64,000 bases of DNA from Medicago truncatula. Lineage: Eukaryota; Streptophyta; Magnoliopsida; Fabales; Fabaceae. The stretch covers positions 48,943,762-49,007,761 of the forward strand of contig NC_053042.1 in the NCBI RefSeq assembly GCF_003473485.1. Direction: 5' to 3'. Below the pieces are notes generated by a model. It was not told the DNA's origin. It saw only the letters and a list, made by a program, of their open reading frames with translations, and did not search any database. Below, piece by piece: positions 22,446 to 34,265 of this stretch; the first letter of the stretch is position 1; each line of letters begins with the position of its first letter. The position numbers and the translations under genes were made by a program.

Positions 22446-24464
22446 ATGGATATTGATGAAATCCTTAGTATTTTCCAAGAACGAGACCACACTGCAATTG
22501 GTGGGAGTGAATCTGAGGTATGTGTGTTATTGCCTATTATTTTTGTGGTATACTATAAGATTTTAAAAAATTGAAGAGGTGATTTTAACTATCTTGTATG
22601 TGTATAGGGTTCAAGTAACCGCTCTTTATCGGAGAGTGATGGTTGTTCTCCCGGAGAAGATTTTGAAGAGACTAACGAAGAGGGCGTAGGATGCAATTTT
22701 AAAGATGAAACTGCCGTGGACTCGGTTACTGATTTAGAGAAAATTAATTTCAAAGAAACAAGTATTGAGAACTTAATGAGGTATCATTTTCCAGATCGTG
22801 AAGTTGCCTTCATGTTCTACAATTGGTATGGGTGTTTTCATGGATTTGCGGCTAGAAAGAGCAGACTGATTAGAAATATTAATGGTGAAGTGGTTCAACA
22901 AACATTTCTTTGTCATAGGGAAGGAATTAGGGAGGAAAAGTACATCAATTCAACATCTCGTAAGAGAGAACACAAACCATTGAGTAGGTGCGGATGTCAA
23001 GCTAAAGTACGAGTTCACATTGATGTGAGTTCCCAACGTTGGTACATTAAACTCTTTGATGATGACCATAACCATTCCTTTGTCAAGGAAAAATTTGAGA
23101 GGATGCTTCCTGCACATAGGAAGATGAGCGAGTATGACAAATACCAGATGAACACAATGAGGCAATCAGGAATTTCAACGACCCGAATTCATGGTTATTT
23201 TGCGTCTCAAGCTGGTGGGTATCAAAATGTTGGTTACAATCGAAGAGACATGTATAACGAGCAAAGGAAGAGACGTATGCGTTGGAATTCTGATGCTGAA
23301 CAAGCTGTAAATTTTTTGAAGCATATGTCATCGAAGGACGATATGATGTTTTGGAGGCACACGGTTCATGCAGATGGTTCACTCCAACATCTGTTTTGGT
23401 GTGACGGTGTCAGTTGTATGGACTACTCCATTTTTGGTGATGTGTTGGCCTTTGATGCAACTTATAAGAAAATAAAATACAATACACCGTTAGTCATATT
23501 CTCTGGAGTAAATCATCATAATCAGAGCATTATTTTCGGAAGTGCAATTATTGGTGATGAAACTGAAGACACGTATGTTTGGCTTTTGAAGATTTTTGTT
23601 GAAGCGATGGGAGGGAAACTTCCGGTCTCGGTCATTACTGATGGAGATTTGTCGATGAGAAATGCAATAAGAAAAGTTTTTCCAGAAGCACATCATCGTC
23701 TTTGTGCTTGGCATCTGATACGAAACGCCACTAGCAACATAAAAAACCTTCACTTTGTTTCAAAGTTTAAAGATTGCTTGTTAGGTGACGTGGATGTTGA
23801 TGTGTTTCAGCGTAAGTGGGAAGAACTAGTTACAGAATTTGGCTTGGAAGAAAACCCCTGGATGTTGGAGATGTATCAAAAGCGGAAGATGTGGGCAGCT
23901 GCTCATTTTCGCGGTAAATTTTTTGCTGGTTTTAGAACAACTTCTCGATGTGAAGGTTTGCATTCTGAATTTGGAAAATATGTATCAGCTCTAACCAACT
24001 TACATGATTTTTTTCAACAATTTTTTCGTTGGTTGAATTACATGAGATATAGAGAGATAGAGGCTGATTTTTCATCTTCTCATGGTGATATTGTCGTTCA
24101 AACTCAACACCATCATTTAGAGAGATCAGCCTTTAAGTTGTACACAAAGACAATCTTTAGGCTATTCAGAAAGGTGTTAGAAAGAGCATGTCGCTTTGAC
24201 GTACATATTGTATCACAAAATGGTTCCATTCACAACCACATTGTGCGTAGATATCCTAGACAAGATATTGAATGGACAGTTTCATATTGTGAGCATAGGT
24301 TAGTCTTTGAATGCACTTGTAAGAGACTAGAGACATTAGGCATTGCTTGTGAACATGTGATGTGTGTTGTAAAATTTTTGGGTATTGTAAACCTTCCTGG
24401 CATTGCTTGTGAACAATGCTTTTCACCCTGTAATATATGTCATTTCTGGTTTTCGCCCCTATAA
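22446..24464 (+). CDS. FAR1-related MULE transposase, 3' end damaged
   Basis: Two coding exons: 22446-22517 (24 residues from the ATG) and 22608-24464, in frame across a GT-AG intron. A likely 5' UTR intron runs from about 22171 to 22434. Domains in order: an N-terminal FAR1 zinc-binding region (FYNWYGCFHGFAARKSR, RCGCQAKV, and DDHNH as its metal-ligand end); the MULE transposase domain with the acidic blocks GDVLAFDATYKK and VITDGDLSMRNAI followed by HHRLCAWHL; and a SWIM zinc finger, CTCKRLETLGIACEH (CxC...CxH). Plant relatives include Jittery-type transposases and domesticated FHY3/FAR1 light-signalling factors. The sequence after SWIM is abnormal: a 17-bp piece of the SWIM coding sequence is repeated at 24399-24415, and the frame then runs into a MITE. 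Location between MULE termini says it is a transposase rather than a host gene. Confidence 0.85.
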
Positions 24465-24680
24465 AATTTTCGGTTTGATTTGCACCCTTGTAAAATTTTA
24501 TTTTTCAGAAAACACCCCTAATAGGCCATTTTCATAATTTTTTTAAAGAAATTTTGGTTTTTGAATGGTCTATTAAGGGTGTTTTCCAAAAAATAAAAAA
24601 TTTACGAGGGTGCAAATCAAACCGAAAATTTTATAAGGGCGAAAAACAGAAATGACATATATTACAGGGGTGAAAAACAC
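24418..24680. repeat. Hairpin MITE inserted at 3' end of transposase
   Basis: A near-perfect inverted repeat of about 120 bp per arm. Left TTTTCACCCTGTAATATATG then TCATTTCTGGTTTTCGCCCC; right GGGCGAAAAACAGAAATGAC then ATATATTACAGGGGTGAAAA. It supplies the last dozen or so codons of the open frame, so it truncates the transposase. Confidence 0.82.
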
Positions 24681-24689
24681 TATTAACCC

Positions 24690-25113
24690 TACTTTTAATC
24701 CTTGTAAAATTAAAATTTGCTTAATTGCGCTTAAACTTTTAAATTTGTAACATATTTTTCACATACTTACTTAAAATATTATACAAAGTTCCTCCGCAAA
24801 AAAGTAACTTAAAATTTTATTATTAGGTCTAAATTTTCATTAATATAATCTTGAAAATTTGGCTTTTAGAAAAATTCATATTTAATTCATTACATGTTAA
24901 AAAAATTACAAAAGAGTGTCTTACGATGTTATAAACATGCATGGAAAAAATCTTTCAAAAATTTAGAAGTTTAAGCATAATTAAACAAATTTTAATTTAA
25001 CAGGGACTAAAAACACTAACAGAAAATTTTGTAGGGACTAAAAAATGTGATTTATTTTTATAGGGACTAAAAAAAAAACTGCAGATATTTATAGGGACGA
25101 AAAACTTAATTAA
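24690..25113. repeat. Truncated copy of the 37.5-kb repeat family
   Basis: Matches about 37885-38278 over its length, including GTGTCTTACGATGTTAT, AACAGGGACTAAAAACACTA and the end CTGCAGATATTTATAGGGAC followed by AAAAACTTAATTAACC. The left half of the family is missing here. Confidence 0.78.
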
Positions 25114-25182
25114 CCTTGTTTCATTTAGTAGTTGATTGTAGGATAATATATTGATTGACGGGAACATCATGAATAAGTAACT

Positions 25183-25370
25183 CCAAAGGCTTGGTCTAGT
25201 GGTAAAACGACAGGTCTTGAATCCGAGAGAACCTGGGTTCCAGCCCCGCTAGTGCTTTTGGAGGGAGGTAAATGTAAATACCTTTGTAAGTGCTCCTTGA
25301 GCCCGAAGGTCTTCCCTGCTTTGGACTGGGGCACCATCCCCTCACCCTAAAATTTTTGCAACCAAAAAAA
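25183..25370 (+). mobile_element. SINE with long target-site duplication
   Basis: A tRNA-derived retroposon. An A-box-like GGCTTGGTCTAGTGG lies near the start, a B-box-like GGGTTCCAGCCCC about 45 bp later, and the 3' end is A-rich (CAACCAAAAAAA). It is flanked by the direct repeat GAACATCATGAATAAGT (left 25162-25178, right 25371-25387), extendable by about four bases with one mismatch. The head does not fold as a functional tRNA in its 3' half and is followed by a unique SINE body. Confidence 0.88.
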
Positions 25371-25391
25371 GAACATCATGAATAAGTGACT

Positions 25392-27054
25392 ATTTTCAAA
25401 ATATCAACAGTAATGTCCACCGTTAAAAACTCATGACTTTTTCAAAATATCAACATTAATAAGTGTTTTTTTTTTTTTGACAAGATTAATAAGTGTTCTT
25501 ATTAAATGTTTTTTTATTAAATCGGATGACTCGGTTATATAATTCGGTCTCTATAAAAAAAATATATCTGTGTTAAATTGGATTAAATCGGGTGACTTGA
25601 CATTTTTTTTAAGAAAATTACACTTATAAAATGTCACAAATTATTGAACTAAAAAAATGGTAGATAAATAAGAAACAGCCAACATTTTTAAATGAATATA
25701 AAATACCTTACATTTAACACTATTTTGATGAAAATGACATTATTTACACTTATATATATGTTACTATTTTTTTAAAGTAATGTCTATTACTAATTATGTA
25801 AATATAAATATAGTAATAATTTATTCAAAAAATATATATAAAATGGTAATAATAACACTACGTTATTTCTTATGTAAAAAAAATTATACTCATAACTAGC
25901 ATTAAATTTTTTTGATATGCCATAAAGAATCAATTAATGCGCAACTGACAATCTTTAACTAAGATATTTCATATAGCATTTCTTCAAAATAAAAGAAAAT
26001 CATACAACATATTTAATATGCAATGATAATTTATATTAATCAGTTTCGATTTAAAAACTACGTGACAATTAAATGGATTTATGACATATAATTTAATGAA
26101 TTAACCTGCTGTTGTGATGGTAAAGGAATCAATCTTTTATTTTTTTTTATTTTTTTAATGCTTCATCTTCTAGCTCCAAACGGGTCGTAATGACCCGGTT
26201 TCAACCCATGTGACCCGAAACTAAAAAACTTTACCTTTAATTCATTTTATCACGAAAAACTCAATTCGAACACATAATCATGAACAAAACAACATATCCT
26301 TTTGATTACAAACAATTTTCTGCAACTTTAAACACTCAAAGTGAATTAAATAATTTTTATTTGAACAAAAAAATATCCAAATTTGGAGAAAACGAATTTG
26401 CAAAGGAGAGGTTAACAAATCGTTGATATCATGGAATAAGAAGATTTGAGGTGTGTTTGGATGAAATAGTTCTCGCTGTTGTTGTTTTTATGAACGTTTT
26501 GGGGGTGGTTGGTGAAATGAGTCAATTCTATGCTGTTGTTCTTGACATTTTGGTGTGGTGGTAGGTTCACTTTGGTGGATCTGCAACTTCATAAAACACA
26601 AAACACATTTGCAAATGAGAGATTGAAAATGAAAGTGTTTTCATGGAAATGTTATTGATTGAAATATATATTTTTTTAATTATGTAATTTCATTTATTTT
26701 TTTAAAAATTTGGGTTTTTTTTTCTCCTCTCATGAAGATGATGAATATGATGAAGATGTTGAAGAGTGATTTAATAAAAATCTGTAAGAGAGAGTATGCA
26801 AATGAATAAATAAAGAAAGATAATTAGAGAGAAGAGAGAATTGAAATTAACAGAAAAATCATGTGTAGATGGTATACCACAATAACATAGAGACTAATTA
26901 AATCTAACCGTTAAGATCATGTCCTTCTACTTACGGTACTGTAGACCGCCTACATAATGCAGTTTTCTGACGTGTCTAGGGTTAAAATCTGATTGGCCCA
27001 TTCAAACGACTGCACTGAAGAAGTCATTTTCCTGACTTCTTTGTATAAGCTCCC
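25392..27054. other. 3' non-coding part of the MULE
   Basis: AT-rich, no coding region recognised. The last about 420 bp, from about 26640, match 49290-49705 in the second MULE copy. Confidence 0.5.
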
Positions 27055-27137
27055 TATTTTTTAATCCTAAAACTCTCCGCTTAATTCTTTCTAGCTTTTT
27101 ATATATATGAACAGCATAGTATGGTTTATGAATCACT

Positions 27138-27853
27138 CGATGTGGGGCTTTACTCTTTAGTCTTTAGTCAGCAGCACCGACTCACTTGACATCTTCCCTT
27201 TCTGTTGTTCACAATCTTCCCGTTCTCACTCATCCACGCACCATTTGGAATGTTCAATCGTTTCTCTTCAATTTCATATGTTGAAAATAATTTAAGATTT
27301 TCTTCAACATGTCAATGAAGTTTTCCTTCCACATAAAGACACCAAGATATACATTTATGCTTTGTTTACTAATATATTATTATATTATATCCCCCACGGA
27401 ACCTATGCTTCAAATATTTCTAATTGTTGCTTCCTATTTTAAATCACATTAAAAGACCAAGAATGATTCTTTTGTATAGATGGAACTAAGAATCAAAATA
27501 GAAGCTGCATACTCTACGTGAGATTTGAATTTCTCTCAATCCTAGTCAGCCGCAATATGATGAAACGGACTAAATTTTCATTTATGTCTCAAACATACTT
27601 TACCTTGAATGAAAGATTCCTGTGGATGAAACTTAAATGATTTTTCTGGAATATAGTTCAACATAAGAGATCTTTTACAAGATTGTACAGTTGTTCAAGG
27701 ATTTAAAGAAACTACTATAGAATTGTGTCTGATGCAATTACAGTTTTTGTCTTGTAAATAAGGGTACTCCATTTTCCATTCATTGCAGGGTGCTATGCCT
27801 ATGATGATACATTTCTGAATGAATATGTTAATAAATAGGAGAAATTGTACTCA
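27138..27853 (+). repeat. Duplicated segment of unknown nature, copy B
   Basis: Partner of 17798-18543, same orientation, diverged by substitutions and indels but collinear throughout. It lies just outside the right end of the MULE and ends about 440 bp from the stop codon of the minus-strand lipase gene. Confidence 0.65.
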
Positions 27854-28293
27854 GCTTTCAGAGATGTAAGCGAAACTAGAAATGCAAATTTCACTTTATT
27901 CATTGAATGCATTGCTGAGTTGGTCATCTTTCCAAAATATAATATCTATAGGCAGTGTAAACCTGAAACAGTTCAATACAGGTCTAATGAACAACTCCAA
28001 CTTACATAATTAATTCAAACTGAACAGAGAAATTCTATTCTCTTACAATTACATCAAGTATATCCTCCTTCACACACAAACAAAATCAGGAGTATCCTGT
28101 CCTTACATATATGAAGCTTAAGAAGAGAGGTGATTCCCAAAAATTTCTACAATAAGAAACTTACCAATCTTCACTTCATGTTATTCCCTCTTCTATCTAG
28201 GTAAACAAAACACCAAAAATCGCAAAAGAATGAATGAATTTTAGTTCAGGATAATAATTCATACTTACTACACATAAATTACATGATCATCAT

Positions 28294-31059
28294 TCATCTC
28301 TTCAGCACCATGTGACCATGCTCATCCTTATCAAAAAGACGCTCAATCAACACATCCCAGCTTTCGTTAACCGTACTCCTATTTGTTGAACTAACAGAAG
28401 ACTCGGCCTCTGACCTTGAACTCTCCTCTCCCTCCTCATCAAAAGTTCCATATTCTGATGGTGGCGTAAAAGCATGTGGAATGTCTAATGTTTTCGCTCT
28501 TTGTAATGCAGCTTTGTATTCTTGGCCGTGTCTTGTCATTGTTTTCTGACGCTGCATGATTTGCTTTGCAGGTACTTCCATGGTATTATCTTTCTCCATC
28601 ATCAACTGCAATTGGCAGTGGCATAAACAAAATAGCAAAGATGTCGTCGATATATTAAATAGAATGCCAAATTAGTGGAACTTGATTGATTACTTAGGCC
28701 TTCAAGAAGCTCAAATTGATATAGACATCGTTTGTATAAACAACTTAATTTAGCTTAAGTGTATATGTATAAGATATTTCTATAACAAAAGGTAAATTAG
28801 AGTCAATATGTTTTCATAAAATATCATGGAGAATTTGTGAAGCTGAAAACAATTTATGGACATGTCATAAGTTGTTTCCATAAGCTCCCCCAACTAGTCT
28901 CACAAGTGCTCGTGCCAGTAGATAAGCTCCAATAAGTAATAAGGCAATCCAAATAGGCCGTAAGTAAGGGGAAAAGTGAAAACCTATAATAATTTGTATG
29001 CATACTTGAAGGACATATGAAGTGATTACATCTCAAAATTCATATTTCTCATATTATTCTAAGAATTTCAAATCTTAAAGCCAAATCTTAATTATAGTTG
29101 ACACAAACACGGAGAAAAGGAGAGCAGAAACCAAAACTTTGATTCCACCAAAGAATGAAGTGCAAAAATTACAAGGTTGAAAGACTTACATCCAAAGCCC
29201 TTTGGGCTTCTTTCTCTATCCAAATAATGGCATGATCTGACGTAGCATTGCAAGAAAGGACGATATGCTCGAACCTTCCATCTACTGGCACTGCTGTTCT
29301 CACAACTGGAGGAAACCTTCCCAATCTGCACAGAAATGTAAAGCCAAACGAAAAGGCTGTGTAAGCATGTTTTTTTGATGTAACTGTATTCGAATATATA
29401 TATCAATGGAAGAAACAAGATAAACATATGCTAGACAATCAAAAAGATACAGTGTGTTTGAACTGAAGGCAATTTCCAAAATTATGGTTACAGTTCCGTA
29501 TAAGCACTTTGTGGAATCCTTAGCCATACCTGAAAGGCTTTCTCTCAACAATGTGATACAAGCGACCAGGTGCATAGAGTCTCCTTGGATCTTTTAGCAT
29601 CTTCTCCTCTGGTATACATGTATCCCTCATGCACCTTAAGCACAATAAGCATGGCAAACTGCAAATCCAAGAAAATAATATCTTCTGATGAAAACAATAA
29701 AATTGCTATGAAGAATCAACACTAATTTAACTGCTTAGACTTTAGTATAATAGAACATACTCTAGTCGTACATAACAAACAGAATAATAACGAAGTTAGT
29801 CGTATATTGGATCTTACAACATACCAGAAAAGAGACTTGAATATATCTTCCAACGGGGTGGCTGTCCTTGGTAAAAAGTCATCCTAACCAAGGAAAATAG
29901 CGATTAACTTCAAAGTACAAGATTCAGCATGAGTCAGGTCAGCTTGAATAAGTGTAAGGAGTATAAGCAGAAGTTTGTCATGCCACTTAACCTCAACAGT
30001 TGAAATTAACTAAAATTTTAAATTATTTTGAGCACATGTATATAATAACTGTAAGCAACACACTTTTCATAAGAACAAATCCTTTACTATCTCTCATAAT
30101 AAAACAACAACAATCGAACATTTTTCCATTAGGTTGCTATCACATAAAATAAACTTCAGGAAAATATTTGTCTTGTGTAAAACAGTAAAGTTCGTGAAAA
30201 TCCGCCATAAATTGTTTCTCACTGGCACATGATAGATTTCAAATTAGCCAGCAAAAGCTTTAATTTAACATTCATCACATTCTGCTAGATGCAAAAATAT
30301 TCAAAGGAATGACAAGGATTCTTCAACTAAACAAAATAGATTTTGATAACTTGCCTGAAGCACGACAGAGTTTATGACATCTGCATATCTGACTGCCAAA
30401 TTAAGTGACATACATCTAGCAGGAGCAATAGCATAGCACCTGACTCTCTTCCTCTCAATATTTCCAAGTCTATCTCGATTCTGCACAACCACCATGCTCA
30501 ATGCTGCAGCTACTCCTGATCCAAGGGAATGTCCAGCAAAAGTAAGAGTATAATTTGGATACTTCTCTACTAATTCCCTCAAAATTTCACACTCCGCATC
30601 CATAACCCATCCAGCAGCCTTTAACAGCCCATTGTGAACATACCCCCCATCAAACTTTCTCTTCCCCAATTTATTATCTAACAGAACAGCATAATCACTT
30701 TCCCTTGCCAAATTTAGTCCCCTTATAGCAAGAACTATATCAGCATGATCATGATCAAGATACAATATATACGGTGGAGCCCGTCCTCTTGTATCTTTGT
30801 ACGTCTTTCTAAGTAATAACCAATCAGGGTTGATTCCATAGCCACCAGGAGGCGCCCAAAGAGGGTTTCGAAGATCGTCTTCATACACAGCTAAAATATA
30901 GCGACAAAGACGTGGGACAGGCTCAAATTCTTGTGTTGCGGCAAATCCCCAAGTTTCACTATCATGGCCTGCAGTGTGGAGACATCTTTTCCACGCCCAA
31001 CGAACGCAAGCTAAACAATACACGCACTCAACAAGAGGCAAGCCGCAGATAATCGACAT
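28294..31059 (-). CDS. Class-3 lipase of the calmodulin-binding heat-shock protein group
   Basis: A serine alpha/beta-hydrolase annotated in plants as calmodulin-binding heat-shock protein or diacylglycerol-lipase-like. Five coding exons: 31059-30355, 29883-29825, 29658-29530, 29325-29190 and 28605-28294, total 446 residues. The N-terminal part is the mono-/di-acylglycerol lipase N-terminal region with GHDSETWGFA (31-40) and LWAPPGGYGINPDW (67-80). The nucleophile elbow is GHSLG at 176-180 (Ser178). The Cys-rich stretch LFCLPCLLCLRCMRDTC follows exon 2. The tail is hydrophilic and Ser/Glu-rich, EEGEESSRSEAESSVSS, ending HMVLKR. Exon 1 ends CAG|GCAAGT, a GC donor, where the frame demands a junction to DDFLPRTATP; the other introns are GT-AG. 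The start ATG opens MSIICGLPLVECVYC, as in other plant members. Substrate is not predictable from sequence alone. Confidence 0.88.
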
Positions 31060-32216
31060 TGTGACTGCAGCCTAGGCATCTACTAAGTATACAAAAAAAC
31101 AATATTGGTTTTCTGCCAAATGGCAAATTTCCTTAAGGTACAAATATAGATATCAAATTGTCTCAAGTTGAGGTACAAACAAAAATTTCAGAGTAGCACT
31201 GCTACTCTATTTGTTGTACAATAAATAAAATATTGACACAAAAAAAAAAAAAAATTGTGGTACCCCAAAAATAGAGAAGAAAAAAATTAGTATTGGATGA
31301 AAATTCAGGTAGGTATATATAGCTGCAGTATACAGTAAGAGAAATGATCAAGGGGTGTTATGATCTGTGAGGAAACTATGCAATATACAACAATATTAAC
31401 TTCCTTGTGATAACTACTATAGTATTTGTTTCCACTCAATACAAGAAAAGTATATTACTAAGGAACAAAAGAGATTATACAATCTGAAGAATACAAAAAA
31501 TAAAAATCACATAAAATTACAAAGGAGGTTTGAATTTGATGAATATGAAAATTGGAAACAGAGATGCCTTACAGGGAAACCCGGAAACTCAAAGTCAAAG
31601 TTGAGGCAAAAATAATGATTTTGATGAGAAATACAAAATTAGAGAGTGGAGGAAGGAAAAACGAGTTGTACGAAATTTAGATGTTGGTCAAAGCAGTACC
31701 CAGGAAACCAAAGGCATCAAAAGATGAAACTTTGTTTGGAACAACGTTGGAGGAGGATCTGATGAGGGATCATAAGGACAGCTTTATGTTTACCTTGTCC
31801 CTGTTCTTTGTTCTAACCTTTTTTTTTTACTTAAGTTGTGAACTTGAATATTATTACTTGTCAAATATCATTATTATATCCAAACAAATTGTAATCAGCA
31901 AAAAAATTGATCAAATACATAAATTTCCTGCCCTGTTTGTTCACAAAGAAATAAATTGGGACCATGAGAATGATAAAGTGGAGTGGACGCGATGTAAAAT
32001 AAGAAGAGAATTGTTGTTGGCAGATCTCGTTGGACTCAGAAACACGAGTAAAATACTAAAATATCTTCCGATAGTTAATTGTCGAGGAAACACGAAACCA
32101 GCTGCAGTTAACTACCGAGGTTTTTTTCGATAGTAAACTGCCGAGTTTTTCCTCAGCAGTAAACTACCGAAGTGTCCTGAAACCAAAGCAGAGGCAGTAA
32201 TGAATAATGAATGAAA

Positions 32217-32217
<1 letters not shown>
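31060..32217. promoter_or_regulatory. Upstream region of the lipase gene
   Basis: Presumed 5' UTR and promoter of the minus-strand lipase lie within the right-hand few hundred bases. A poly-A run lies at 31239-31254. At about 32080-32170 there are three variants of a 'taaactaccgag / taactgccgag' phrase forming a small degenerate repeat. The open frame at 31681-32133 shows no recognisable protein. Confidence 0.35.

Positions 32218-32223
<6 letters not shown>

Positions 32224-32261
<38 letters not shown>
32224..32261. repeat. (TA)n microsatellite
   Basis: About 19 uninterrupted TA dinucleotides directly after a short GT run. Confidence 0.95.
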
Positions 32262-32262
<1 letters not shown>

Positions 32263-32443
32263 CGACAATTATTTAGGTTCTTATTTACTGGAATTTTTTC
32301 CATCCTAATGGAGGTTTGTTTTGGTAGAAACTCACCTAGGGAATTGAAAAATAAGATGAGATAAGGTTGGATGTAAATGATTTTTTGATGAATATTAATT
32401 AATAATTATATTTTAAAAGATTAAAAGATGTGTTAAATTAATA

Positions 32444-32717
32444 CTTCCCCGTCTCACAATAATTGTCTTTTTACCCATTTTTTCGTTTTTTTAAAATAAT
32501 TGTTACTTTAAAATACCAATGCAACATTTATTATTTTTTCCATTATATTACCCTAATTTATTGAACTTCATCCAACTTAACTATTCCTCCATTAACTACA
32601 ATTAATAAGGGTGTTTTAGTAAATGATATTAATTTTACCATCAAAATCAACATAATTAATTATTTTCTTAATAACCGTGCGTCAACCTTAAACGACTATT
32701 ATTTAGAGATGGAGAGA
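32444..32717. mobile_element. Stowaway-type MITE, diverged
   Basis: Left end (TA)CTTCCCCGTCTCACAATAATTG, right end containing GACTATTATTTAGAGATGGAG followed by AGAG. The arms are imperfect inverses and the size is typical. Ends approximate. Confidence 0.6.
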
Positions 32718-33230
32718 GTCATTTACATTGACAGAAGGAATCAACTATTTCTTCACCATATTAAAGTATAATATATTAGAGTAATTTGATAGAATATACG
32801 GTTGCTATTGGATGGAAGTCATTTTACATTTTTTTTTAAAACTCGGTATCCGATTCAAGAATCGATTAATCTGAGGGGATTAATCCCACCGTCCACTTGC
32901 GGGGAGCCCCGTTTAAAGCCAAAGCAAGCTCTGTATGGACTTAGCCCACCGAAATTGCCACCAATTCCATAAAATTTTCCATCCACCTAACTTCATCACT
33001 TCCATGATCCCTAATTGATTGATCTCAATGAATATACTTTTCGCATCATTTTTTTATATCACTTTTGTTGATAAGGAATTAACTCACCCGTAAGGGTGTG
33101 GATTCAACTTCCATTAAGTATCATGCAAGAGCTCTTTAAACCTTCAGACATGCCTTGACCTTGGTGAGTTCATGAGTCGAACTCACTTAATCTTTTATTT
33201 TTAAAAAAAAAAAGGTAAATAGGATACACA
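32718..33230. other. Intergenic with retroposon-like block
   Basis: Positions 32840-32960 hold a GC-richer block after an A/T run ('actcggtatccgattcaag', 'gcggggagccccgtttaaag') that resembles a reverse-oriented plant retroposon, but termini and boxes were not resolved. No gene. Confidence 0.35.
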
Positions 33231-34250
33231 TTGACAATATTGCAAAATGATTATAAATTGTCATGCAGTAGCAATTATGTAGTGAAAAGGATATCTTTGC
33301 TAAATCACAAGAACATGACCACTTCTTCCATCTACAACAGATGCAGAGACCACGAAGAAACATTCTTTCACTGCATCAGGGACTGCATATTTTCCAACAT
33401 TGTCTGGCATAAAATTGGCTTTTCTAACCGGCATTCTTCTTGACCTCTTCTGTGATCGAATGGATAAAGGATGAAATTAACTCTCACCGTTCCAATATTT
33501 TTCTCGCGGGTCTGTGTTGGATTTGGAGGCACCGCAATCTTATGTGCCTAAACAATGAAACATGGTCAGTTTATCCTCTCAGCAATGCTATTAACAGTTC
33601 AGTGGAAATTATATCTCGCTGCCTAAAGAATGTCACAAGCTCTTCCCCTCTGCCAAGGCTGGTCCGTTGGAACAACGAAAATCATGTCTGTACTATTCTT
33701 AATGTCGACAGCAGCTGCATCGGGGACCCAATTAGAAAAGGTTTTGGAGGTGTTATTCGCAATTACACATGAAATTATGTAGCTGGCTTCTCGGGTTTCA
33801 TATCTAGCCCAAACGACATTCTCTTTCCAGAACTAACAACATTGTACCAAGGTCTTAAATTGGCAGTTAGCTTCGATTTTGAGGAATTGGCTTGATATTT
33901 AGACTCTCTTCTCGCATTTAACCTCATCAAGGGTCACACAACCCAATACCATGTTTAGCCGTGATCATCCAGGATATCAAGCACCTGCTGCATTCTAGAC
34001 ATCATTCGCTTCATCACACTCTCAGAGAAGGCAACCAAAGTGCGGATTTTTTAGCGAAATTAGGAGCCTTGGTAGATGGTAATTTGACATATCACACCTA
34101 TCCTCCTGAAGAGATGTTTTCGCTTCTTAGGACTGACGAATTAGGGACTCTTTTCAATAGGAACTAGCTGCTTTCTTTCTGTTCCTGTCCTTTTTTTCTA
34201 TTTTCTTTGTTTTCAGTTTGTTCTTTTTAATTAGCATTGTAACAAAAAAA
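33231..34250 (+). pseudogene. LINE 3' end with RNase H domain, degenerate
   Basis: Three broken frames read in order as the C-terminal part of a plant non-LTR retroelement: the zinc-binding motif remnant CRDHEETFFHCIRDC, then SNIVWHKIGF, then the RNase H start LNVDSSCIGDPIRKGFGGVIRN, and its C-terminal block HTLREGNQSADFLAKLGA. Stops and frameshifts separate them (for example at 33770 and before 33961). An A-rich tail occurs at about 34240-34255. A dead 5'-truncated copy. Confidence 0.82.
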
Positions 34251-34265
34251 AAAAGAATAATTATT

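Larger units (their letters stand above)
20824..27054 (+). mobile_element. Mutator-like element with FAR1-type transposase
   Basis: Left end GGGAAATTCTATGGTGAAGT and right end reading inward GGGAGCTTATACAAAGAAGT are imperfect inverted repeats of about 50 bp. The flanks are T-rich 9-mers that match at 8 of 9 positions (left ending at 20823, right starting at 27055). The first about 600 bp and the last about 420 bp are closely matched by the element at 47480-49705. The interior holds the transposase gene 22446-24464 and later insertions: a hairpin MITE (24418), a truncated repeat (24690) and a SINE (25183). The family is that of FAR1/FHY3-related MULEs. The damaged transposase 3' end makes this copy unlikely to be autonomous now. 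Confidence 0.82.

Noticed and set aside
25183-25260. Possible tRNA gene
   Set aside because: A- and B-box sequences are present, but the 3' half does not form a tRNA acceptor stem, and a SINE body, A-rich tail and target duplication follow.
31681-32133. 150-codon open frame upstream of the lipase
   Set aside because: No domain recognised, low-complexity hydrophobic middle, overlaps degenerate repeats and the presumed lipase upstream region.
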